A stretch of 8,424 nt of DNA from Alphaproteobacteria bacterium (GTDB lineage Bacteria > Pseudomonadota > Alphaproteobacteria > Rhizobiales > Aestuariivirgaceae): the NCBI GenBank assembly GCA_026400595.1, contig JAPLOT010000302.1:1-8424 (forward strand). Direction: 5' to 3'. The notes under the pieces are model-generated. The model did no database searches and had not been told where the DNA came from. It worked only from the letters and a program-made list of their open reading frames with translations. A program made the position numbers and the translations under genes. Positions 1-5,445 of this stretch are shown in pieces. Position 1 is the first letter of the stretch. Every line of letters starts with the position of its first letter.

Positions 1-374
1 AAATAGGGATCGAGCGGCAGGCCTGCGACATTGAGAGTGAGCTCTTCCTTGCCCTCGGCCTTGAGGCGCGCCGTCATGTCCTTGGTGCGGTCGTCCTGCC
101 AGACGATGGCGTTGTACAGGGGCCTGCCGCTTGCGGCATCCCAGGCCACCACCGTCTCGCCCTGGTTGTCGATCCCGATGCAATCGGCATCGCCGGCGGC
201 GGAAACGCCAGCGGAGACGTGGCCCAGCAATTCCTCGGCGTCGTGCTCCACCCAGCCGGGCTGCGGGTAGATCTGCCGGTGCTCGAAGCTGGCGACGGCG
301 CGGAAGCTGCCGTCGTCGTCCAGCACGAAGGACTTGGTGCCGGTCGTGCCCTGGTCGACGGCAATGGCTCTCAT
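1..374 (-). CDS. FGGY-family carbohydrate kinase, glycerol-kinase-like (partial, N-terminal part)
   Basis: Only the first 124 complete codons are in the window; the gene continues beyond position 1. FGGY kinases transfer the ATP gamma-phosphate to a polyol or sugar in the cytoplasm. Seen: the N-terminal ATPase-fold phosphate motif DQGTTGTK (residues 7-14), PGWVEHDAEEL (39-49), NQGET (70-74), YNAIVWQDDRT (87-97) and LDPYF near the edge. These match the GlpK pattern more closely than xylulokinase or gluconokinase. Oddity: GlpK has NQRET, whose Arg and Glu contact glycerol. Here the Arg is Gly72, while Glu73 and the Trp of IVWQ (Trp92) are kept. The GTTSSR-type Arg is also Lys14. The substrate may therefore differ from glycerol. 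The ATG at 374 is preceded by AGGAG with a 6-nt spacer and overlaps the TGA of the upstream oxidoreductase (ATGA, 4 bp), which implies translational coupling. The family is sure; the substrate is not, so no glpK symbol is given. Confidence 0.9.
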   Translation of the reverse strand, partial: MRAIAVDQGTTGTKSFVLDDDGSFRAVASFEHRQIYPQPGWVEHDAEELLGHVSAGVSAAGDADCIGIDNQGETVVAWDAASGRPLYNAIVWQDDRTKDMTARLKAEGKEELTLNVAGLPLDPY

Positions 375-1243
375 GCGAGACTCCTGGCAATGTTCTCGGC
401 AACTGCGCGGCCTTCGTGCCAGCACTGCCCGGATGTCTTGAGCGGCGCATTGACATTGCCGGCGGTGAAGATTGTGGGTCCCTCGGCAAAGACCGCGCGT
501 TCGGGCACGAATTGGCCGGTGAAGATCACGCCGTCGCAGGCCAGCTCGCGGCGCTGCCCATCCGACTGGATCGCGACGGCCTCGACCTGCTGCTTGCCCC
601 TGATCTCGAGAATCCGGCTGTTCAGCAGCACCGGCACGCCATAGATCAGCCGTGCAATGGGACCGCCGGGCCATGGCGCAGAGGTTCGTGCCTGCGCCTC
701 GATCATTGCCACCGGCCTGATGCCGAGATGACGGCAGGTGAGGATCGCCGAGAAGGACACCCATTCGGTCCCCACGATCACCGGCGCCTTGAAGGGCCTG
801 AAGCCCTGCAGATAGACATGCTGCTGCAGGGCGCCCGTGGTCATCACGCCCTGCGGCCGCGAGCCGCCGGCGAAGCGTGGAGCCCGCGGCGTTTCGCGCG
901 TTCCGGTCGCGATCATGATGCGCCGGGCAGCGATTTCGCCCAGACCGCTGCGATCGCGGATGCGCAGGACACCGTCTTCGCCGATCTGCAGCACGGAGGT
1001 GCCGGTGCGGATGTCGAGGCCTTCGACACTTCTGCGCATGGCCGCCGCAAAATGCGGGCCGCTCCAGATGCGGCGATGGCTCTGCCAGCCAAAGCCGAGG
1101 TGGCCGCAATGGCGCGGAACGCCGCCGGCTTCGGCTTCGCGTTCCAGCACCGTGACGTTCCGGATGCCGAGCTCTGCAAGCCGGCGGGCCGCTGACAGTC
1201 CCGCCGGTCCGCCGCCGATGATGACGACATCAGGATCTTGCAT
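371..1243 (-). CDS. NAD(P)/FAD-dependent oxidoreductase, small subunit-like partner of a GlpA-type dehydrogenase
   Basis: This is a 290-residue flavoprotein of the two-dinucleotide-binding fold. Seen: FAD Rossmann motif GGGPAG at residues 10-15, the acidic end of beta-2 in LERE, an ATG motif in IATGTRETPR, and a C-terminal FAD-closing segment FTAGNV followed by TSGQC and EGRAVAENIA. The second nucleotide-binding region reads PVIVGTEWVSFSA, without a normal GxGxxG/A, so NAD(P)H binding is doubtful. There is no CxxC redox disulfide of the thioredoxin-reductase kind. Proteins of this type sit next to GlpA-like FAD/BFD dehydrogenases and glycerol kinases in several bacteria (established pattern), and probably pass electrons from the dehydrogenase onward. 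I chose ATG 1243 because GGGAGG lies 6 nt upstream; an ORF start at 1273 would lengthen the overlap and lacks that site. It overlaps the upstream gene by 14 bp and the kinase start by 4 bp. Exact electron acceptor unknown. Confidence 0.9.
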   Translation of the reverse strand: MQDPDVVIIGGGPAGLSAARRLAELGIRNVTVLEREAEAGGVPRHCGHLGFGWQSHRRIWSGPHFAAAMRRSVEGLDIRTGTSVLQIGEDGVLRIRDRSGLGEIAARRIMIATGTRETPRAPRFAGGSRPQGVMTTGALQQHVYLQGFRPFKAPVIVGTEWVSFSAILTCRHLGIRPVAMIEAQARTSAPWPGGPIARLIYGVPVLLNSRILEIRGKQQVEAVAIQSDGQRRELACDGVIFTGQFVPERAVFAEGPTIFTAGNVNAPLKTSGQCWHEGRAVAENIARSLA

Positions 1244-2585
1244 CGACCGCCTCCCGGTACATGGCGGCAACATTGGCCGAGCAGTAGAAGCCCTGGCATC
1301 TCCCCATGGTTGCGCGGGTGCGGCGCTTGAGGCCGTTCATGTCGCCGGCCGGCAGGGCGCCTGACAGGGCCGCCTGGATTTCCTGTCGCGTCACGAGTTC
1401 GCAGTGGCAGACCACCTCGCCGCCATCCATGTAGGGGCGGGGCAGATGTTCCGCGAGATTTGGCACCGGTGTCCAGATCGGGTCTGGGGCCTTGGGCAGT
1501 GAGTCGATAGTTTCCTCGTAGAGCTTCGCGACATGACGGGCGATGCCCAGCGCCGCCGTCAGGCCGGTGGATCGGATGCCGCCCACCGTGATCCAGTTCT
1601 GCGTCGGCAGCGCCTCGATGATGTAGTCCTTGCGCTCGCTGGCAGGGCGAAGCCCGGCATAGATGGCGGTGACGCCAATGCCGGAAAGTTCCGGGACCAT
1701 CTCGATGGCGCGCGCCCTGAGCCGTTCGAGTGTCGGCTGATCGCAGGCCGCAACGTCGCGCTCATCGACATCCTCGGCCGTGGGACCAATCGCAAGATTG
1801 CCGAAGATGGTGCGGAACAGCACGACGCCCTTGGTCCGCTCGGTCGGAACGGGAAGGATGATGGCCTTGGCCAGCGTGGCGGCCGGCTTGTCGAACACCA
1901 CGAACTGTCCGCGCCGCGGCGTGATGGTAAAGGGTGATGGCCGGGCGATGGCCTCAACGAGATCGCCGAAATTCCCTGCCGCATTGACGGTGACGCGCGC
2001 GCGCAGGTTCCCGGCGGCGGTGGCGAGTTGCCAGCTCTCGCCATCGTATGCGCCCGACGTGACCTCGCTGTTCCGCCGGATCTCCGCGCCATGGGCCAGG
2101 GCCTGATGCGCATAGGCGAGCGGCGCCGACCAGGGATCGATGATGTGCTCGCGCGGCACCAGTGCGGCACCAAGTGCGGCTTCTGACAGATGCGGTTCCC
2201 GCCTGCGCAGGGCGCCGCGGCCGATCTGCTCGACATCGCGGACGCCGTTCCGGTGCGCCTTGGCCACGATCTCCGGGAGCTGCGCCAGTTCTTCTTCCGT
2301 CCAGGCTACGACGAGTGCTGCGCTTTCGAGCAAGGGCAGGTTCAGCCGGTCCCTGATGGCCAGGTACTCCTCATAGCCGGCCTGCATGCAGGCGAGTTCG
2401 AGACTGCCGGTTGGCGCGTCGAAGCCGGTATGCAGCAGGGCGCTGTTACCCTTCGAGGCGCCCGACAGGATGTCGGCGCCGCGCTCCAGCAACACGCAGC
2501 GCAGTCCGGACATGGCGAACCGGCGCAGGATCGCAAGTCCCACCACGCCGCCGCCGATCACGGCGATATCGAAATCATTCCTCAT
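1230..2585 (-). CDS. GlpA-like FAD-dependent dehydrogenase with C-terminal BFD-type [2Fe-2S] domain
   Basis: A 451-residue protein in the DAO/GlpA-like family, which includes glycerol-3-phosphate dehydrogenases and L-2-hydroxyglutarate oxidase-like enzymes. Seen: FAD motif GGGVVG at residues 11-16, ERG after beta-2, the substrate-loop segment SKGNSALLHTGFDAP, NAAGNFGD, a central beta-domain segment PRRGQFVVFDK, and IRSTGLTAALGIA near the end of the FAD domain. The last 65 residues form a BFD-like iron-sulphur domain with CHC at 393-395 and CQGFYC at 430-435. With the following small flavoprotein and the FGGY kinase it matches a known arrangement for oxidising a phosphorylated polyol, possibly glycerol 3-phosphate to dihydroxyacetone phosphate. 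That substrate is inferred. The start is uncertain: ATG 2585 has no clear Shine-Dalgarno, and a TTG at 2600 is in frame but falls in the tail of the upstream terminator hairpin. ATG 2585 puts the FAD motif at the usual distance from the N-terminus. The stop overlaps the next gene by 14 bp. Confidence 0.88.
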   Translation of the reverse strand: MRNDFDIAVIGGGVVGLAILRRFAMSGLRCVLLERGADILSGASKGNSALLHTGFDAPTGSLELACMQAGYEEYLAIRDRLNLPLLESAALVVAWTEEELAQLPEIVAKAHRNGVRDVEQIGRGALRRREPHLSEAALGAALVPREHIIDPWSAPLAYAHQALAHGAEIRRNSEVTSGAYDGESWQLATAAGNLRARVTVNAAGNFGDLVEAIARPSPFTITPRRGQFVVFDKPAATLAKAIILPVPTERTKGVVLFRTIFGNLAIGPTAEDVDERDVAACDQPTLERLRARAIEMVPELSGIGVTAIYAGLRPASERKDYIIEALPTQNWITVGGIRSTGLTAALGIARHVAKLYEETIDSLPKAPDPIWTPVPNLAEHLPRPYMDGGEVVCHCELVTRQEIQAALSGALPAGDMNGLKRRTRATMGRCQGFYCSANVAAMYREAVDARS

Positions 2586-2600
2586 GCGGGTCCGGCTCAA

Positions 2601-2632
2601 AGCAAAAGGGGCGGCCCGAAGGCCGCCCCTTT
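2601..2632 (-). terminator. Intrinsic terminator with CUUCGG loop after the permease gene
   Basis: A perfect 12-bp stem (2605-2616 with 2621-2632), whose inner nine pairs are all G-C, closes a four-base loop. Read on the minus strand the loop is TTCG closed by C-G, the extra-stable UUCG tetraloop. The 3' arm runs into TTTTGCTTT, a U-rich tail, which fits rho-independent termination of minus-strand transcripts. It begins 17 nt after the permease stop. On the plus strand the tail (TTTCTAGAC) is poor. The next gene's ATG lies only 19 nt downstream, so it may act as a partial terminator or an mRNA-stabilising hairpin. Confidence 0.85.
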
Positions 2633-2648
2633 CTAGACGTGAGACTGT

Positions 2649-4235
2649 CTATTCGCCAGCGGCTGCTTCCAGCGCACGTTCGCGCGCTGCGATCTCGGCC
2701 TGGCGGCGCCTGATCTCTTCGCCGATCGGAGGTCCCTTGAAGCGCTTCCGCTCGCTCAGGAACCATCCCAGGGCCAGGGCCACCGCCAGGAAGATCAGCG
2801 GATTGGTCAGCTGGTTCAATGGGAAGACCAGGTCGGGGAAAAGCGGCAGGATGATCGGGTTGAAGGGCGGCTGGATACCGGCGTAGGCCAGCACGATCAC
2901 GCCGATGATGGTGATCACCGCGAAGGGCTTCGACCACACGCCAAGGCGGAACGGCCCGTACTCCTTCCACGAGTTCCCTTCCGCCAGAAGGCCGGCGGCG
3001 ACCGGCATGGCATAGGAAATGTAAAGGAAGAGGGCGCAGCCCGCAGCCAGCGCGAACATGAAGGGCGAGTAATAGCACGCACCCGCCGACAGCGCCGCGG
3101 TCAACCAGATGGCATTGACCGGTGTGCGGTACTTGGGGTGAATGCTGGCCAGCGCCTTGGAGGCGGGCAGGCCCCCGTCACGCGCAAAGGCATAGACCAT
3201 GCGCGAGGTGGAGGTCATGCCAGCAAGGGCGCAGATATAGTTCGCCACCACGATGCCGACCGCCAGAAGGTCCCGCAGGATCTCCGGCATGGGCAGGTTG
3301 TTGAATAGATTGAACCACGAGTTGAATCCGTCCTTTGCCGCAGTGGTGGTGTCGGGCATTGCCAAGATGAAGGACGCGGCCATGAACCCGCCAAAGAGCA
3401 GCGACCAGAACACCGAATGCAGCATGCCGCGCGGCACCGCCGTCCGGGCATTGACCGTCTCTTCCGAGGTATGCGCGGAGGCATCGAAACCCGTGATCGT
3501 GTAGAGCGGATAGAGCAGGCCGATCAGCAGGGCCACGAGAGCTGTCCGCGGCTCGGGCACGACGAGGCCGCCGGGTTCGCCGGTATTGTTGACCCAGGTG
3601 AAGAGCCGCGACAGATCGAAGCTCGCACCCCAGATCAGCATGGACAGCGTCAGCGAGATGGCCACCACGAAGATGAGATAGCCGGAAAAGTCGGTGAGCT
3701 TGGTCGTGATGTTGATGCCGAAATGATTGAACAGCGCCTGCGTCACGGCGAAGATCGTCACGAAGACGGCCGCGTGCCAGGCGCCCCACGCCGACGTGTC
3801 CATGCCGAAGGCACCGGAGAGCACCAGATCCTTCAGCAGCAGGTAGACGCCGAAGTTCACCGAGGCGACCACGAAGATCAGGCCGACGAGGTTGATCCAG
3901 GCGCAGAGCCAGCCCCAGCCACGGCCGCCGAGGATCGACGACCAGTGATAGAGCCCGCCTGCCGTCGGATAGGCGGATGCGATCTGCCCCACCGAGGCCG
4001 CGACGACCAGCGCGAAGATGCCGCCGATCACCCATCCGATCGCGACGGAAAAGCCGCCGCCGGCCGAGAAGGCCACCGGGAAGGCAGTGATGCCGCCGGC
4101 AAGGATGCAGATGATGGAGAATGAAATCGCGAAGTTCGAGAACCCGCTCATGCGGCGGGCAAGTTCCTGGGCATAGCCCATGTTGTGGAGGACCTTCTCG
4201 TCCTCCGTCAGTTGATGATGATGTTTCTCAGCCAT
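2649..4235 (-). CDS. APC-superfamily amino acid permease, amino-acid/choline transporter type
   Basis: A 528-residue inner-membrane secondary transporter. Seen: a short cytoplasmic N-terminus with three His (HHH, residues 5-7), then GYAQELARRMSGFSNFAIS (20-38), which leads into the first membrane helix with IICILAGGITAF. This is the signature of the amino acid/choline transporter branch (TC 2.A.3.4 type: GABA, choline and related solutes). About twelve hydrophobic segments follow, with SAYPTAGGLYHWSSIL after helix 2 and GFDASAHTSEET in the middle, both typical of the branch. A charged, probably helical C-terminal tail follows. Length is normal for the family. ATG 4235 has AGGGAG 8 nt upstream. 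It is divergent from the LysR gene and ends 17 nt before a strong terminator. Because it sits between flavoproteins/kinase and an MttB homologue, I infer uptake of a methylated amine, amino acid or choline-like compound. The exact substrate cannot be read from the sequence. Confidence 0.92.
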   Translation of the reverse strand: MAEKHHHQLTEDEKVLHNMGYAQELARRMSGFSNFAISFSIICILAGGITAFPVAFSAGGGFSVAIGWVIGGIFALVVAASVGQIASAYPTAGGLYHWSSILGGRGWGWLCAWINLVGLIFVVASVNFGVYLLLKDLVLSGAFGMDTSAWGAWHAAVFVTIFAVTQALFNHFGINITTKLTDFSGYLIFVVAISLTLSMLIWGASFDLSRLFTWVNNTGEPGGLVVPEPRTALVALLIGLLYPLYTITGFDASAHTSEETVNARTAVPRGMLHSVFWSLLFGGFMAASFILAMPDTTTAAKDGFNSWFNLFNNLPMPEILRDLLAVGIVVANYICALAGMTSTSRMVYAFARDGGLPASKALASIHPKYRTPVNAIWLTAALSAGACYYSPFMFALAAGCALFLYISYAMPVAAGLLAEGNSWKEYGPFRLGVWSKPFAVITIIGVIVLAYAGIQPPFNPIILPLFPDLVFPLNQLTNPLIFLAVALALGWFLSERKRFKGPPIGEEIRRRQAEIAARERALEAAAGE

Positions 4236-4249
4236 GATGGCATCTCCCT

Positions 4250-4271
4250 GCGCCCTGGGGAACCTGGGCGC
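4250..4271 (-). other. GC-rich inverted repeat in the permease leader
   Basis: On the minus strand GCGCCC (4271-4266) can pair with GGGCGC (4255-4250) across a 10-nt loop, ending directly before the AGGGAG ribosome-binding site of the permease. It could modulate translation, but a 6-bp GC stem in GC-rich DNA can be chance. Confidence 0.3.
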
Positions 4272-4416
4272 CCCCTATCAATATGTTCTGTTGATTTGCA
4301 GTCGATGATTCAGCTGCCAACCCTGTTCCCCAGCCGCATAGTGAGCCTGCCGGCGAATCCCGTCAACCTGTCGCATGTGGACAGTTTTCGATGTTGGATT
4401 CTGGCCTATCCATCAG

Positions 4417-4431
4417 TTGAGCTTTGCTCAA
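4417..4431. promoter_or_regulatory. Probable LysR operator, copy 1 (TTGAG-N5-CTCAA)
   Basis: A perfect inverted repeat, TTGAGC-TTT-GCTCAA, lies 30 bp before the LysR start codon. It contains T-N11-A, the usual LysR-family recognition form. The same 15-bp pattern recurs before the MttB-like gene. It overlaps the candidate -35 of the LysR gene, which would fit negative autoregulation. The binding protein is inferred from position and motif class. Confidence 0.62.
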
Positions 4432-4452
4432 TTCAATCTGGGCTGCTAGACT
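4424..4452 (+). promoter_or_regulatory. Candidate promoter for the LysR gene
   Basis: TTGCTC (4424-4429) is followed after 17 bp by TAGACT (4447-4452). The match to a housekeeping promoter is moderate. The expected start of transcription would fall within a few bases of ATG 4462, so the mRNA could be leaderless or nearly so, in line with the absence of a Shine-Dalgarno sequence. The -35 overlaps the palindrome at 4417-4431. Confidence 0.35.
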
Positions 4453-4461
4453 CACCCTGCC

Positions 4462-5358
4462 ATGGTCCGCCGCCACTACAGCCTGCCGTCGCTCAATGCC
4501 CTGGCTGCCTTCGAGGCCGCGGCGCGGCATCTGAGCCTCACCCGCGCTGCCACCGAGCTCAACGTCACCCCCGGCGCCGTGTCGAAGCAGGTGAAGGCGC
4601 TCGAGTCTGAGATCGGCAGGCCGCTCTTCCTGCGCCTGCACAGGGCCATGGAACTGACGCCCGAAGGCGAAACCGTGGCCCGCGCCCTGCAGGAAGCCTT
4701 CGAGCGCGTCTCCGCAACGCTGCAGCAGGTCAGCCAAAATCCCGCGCTGCGAAGCGTCTCCATCGGCTCGACCATGGCCTTTGCCCAGTTCTGGCTGATG
4801 CCGCGGTTGCATGACTTCTGGAACGCGCATCAGGACATCGTCATCGACCACATGATCTCCGACCGCAACGCGGATCTGTTCCGCAACGACGTGGACCTGC
4901 GCATCCGTTATGGCGATGGCGAGTGGCAGGACGAGACCGCCGTGAAGCTTTTCGACGACCGGATCGCTGCCGTGGCCAGCCCGGGTTTCGCGGCGCGCCA
5001 CAAGGTGAAGCAGGCCAAGGACATGGCGAGCCTGCCCCTGCTCTCTGTCGAGGGCGTGGACTGGACCTGGACCACCTGGTCCGACTTCCTGCGCGCCACC
5101 GGGGCGCCGCACCGCAAGCTCGGCCTGCGCCGCTTCAACAGCTACGTCATCGCATTGCAGGCGGCCCAGGACGGGCAGGGCCTGGCCCTCGGCTGGATGA
5201 ACATGATCAAGCCCCTGCTGTCGAAGCGTGCGCTGGTACAGGTCACGAGCAACGAGATTGCGGCACCTCAGGCCTTCTATGTGACCTGGAGCAGCAAGCG
5301 GGCGCTGTCGCGCGAAGCCGAGACCTTGCGCGACTGGCTGCTGTCCCAATCCGCTTGA
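4462..5358 (+). CDS. LysR-family transcriptional regulator (GcvA-type)
   Basis: A 298-residue cytoplasmic DNA-binding regulator. Seen: a start LPSLNALAAFEAAARHLSL typical of the GcvA-like LysR branch, then a winged helix-turn-helix with RAATELNVTPGAVSKQVKALE at about residues 28-48 and LFLRLHRAMELTPEGE forming the wing. A linker helix of about 25 residues precedes a periplasmic-binding-protein-like effector domain (about 93-295) with DLRIRYGDG and AAQDGQGLALGW, both common in this branch. The length is normal. ATG 4462 places the HTH at the standard position; there is no clear ribosome-binding site. It is divergent from the permease and lies 87 bp upstream of the MttB-like gene in the same direction. 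Matching palindromes on both sides suggest it regulates itself and that gene. The effector is unknown; a methylated amine or amino acid is a reasonable guess from the neighbours. Confidence 0.95.
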   Translation: MVRRHYSLPSLNALAAFEAAARHLSLTRAATELNVTPGAVSKQVKALESEIGRPLFLRLHRAMELTPEGETVARALQEAFERVSATLQQVSQNPALRSVSIGSTMAFAQFWLMPRLHDFWNAHQDIVIDHMISDRNADLFRNDVDLRIRYGDGEWQDETAVKLFDDRIAAVASPGFAARHKVKQAKDMASLPLLSVEGVDWTWTTWSDFLRATGAPHRKLGLRRFNSYVIALQAAQDGQGLALGWMNMIKPLLSKRALVQVTSNEIAAPQAFYVTWSSKRALSREAETLRDWLLSQSA

Positions 5359-5372
5359 GTTTGCCTCAAGCG
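5352..5372. promoter_or_regulatory. Probable LysR operator, copy 2 (TTGAG-N5-CTCAA)
   Basis: An 8-bp perfect inverted repeat (5352-5359 with 5365-5372) around TTTGC contains the same TTGAG-N5-CTCAA core (5355-5369) as the copy before the LysR gene. It overlaps the LysR stop codon. It is followed by CGAGGCTGG and not a T run, so it is a poor intrinsic terminator. Its centre is about 67 bp upstream of the start expected from the candidate promoter at 5393-5422, close to the usual LysR recognition-site position. Confidence 0.6.
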
Positions 5373-5392
5373 AGGCTGGTGACTTCTTCGGG

Positions 5393-5422
5393 TTGCGCGT
5401 TGCAGGTGCCGTGCGCTTAATC
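5393..5422 (+). promoter_or_regulatory. Candidate promoter for the MttB-like gene
   Basis: TTGCGC (5393-5398) and TTAATC (5417-5422) are separated by 18 bp, a weak match consistent with an activator-dependent promoter. Transcription would start near 5429, leaving a short leader with GAGG 5 nt before ATG 5446. The main support is the spacing to the palindrome upstream. Confidence 0.35.
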
Positions 5423-5445
5423 GGCATGCAAATCACGAGGCCGGC

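Larger units (their letters stand above)
4236..4461. promoter_or_regulatory. Divergent intergenic control region between permease and LysR genes
   Basis: These 226 bp are more AT-rich than the flanking genes and hold no plausible gene. Visible elements are the permease ribosome-binding site (4244-4249, minus), a GC-rich inverted repeat just upstream of it, a weak ATCAA-N9-TTGAT repeat (4277-4295), and a clear TTGAG-N5-CTCAA palindrome with a candidate LysR promoter near the plus-strand gene. A divergent transporter/LysR arrangement commonly means the regulator controls both directions. I found no convincing -35/-10 pair for the permease. Confidence 0.6.

Noticed and set aside
131..1195. 354-codon open frame on the plus strand
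   Set aside because: Antisense to two genes with clear flavoprotein and kinase motifs; its product is Arg/Pro/Gly-rich without a recognisable domain, as expected for a shadow frame in GC-rich DNA.
3417..4124. 235-codon open frame on the plus strand inside the permease
   Set aside because: Highly charged low-complexity product, antisense to the transmembrane helices of a well-supported permease.
4277..4295. ATCAA-N9-TTGAT as an operator for the permease
   Set aside because: Only 5-bp arms, not repeated elsewhere in the window, and unlike the better palindrome; it could be chance in an AT-richer gap.
5352..5372. Intrinsic terminator for the LysR gene
   Set aside because: The stem overlaps the LysR stop codon and is followed by CGAGGCTGG, not a T run. 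The sequence match to the other palindrome favours an operator.
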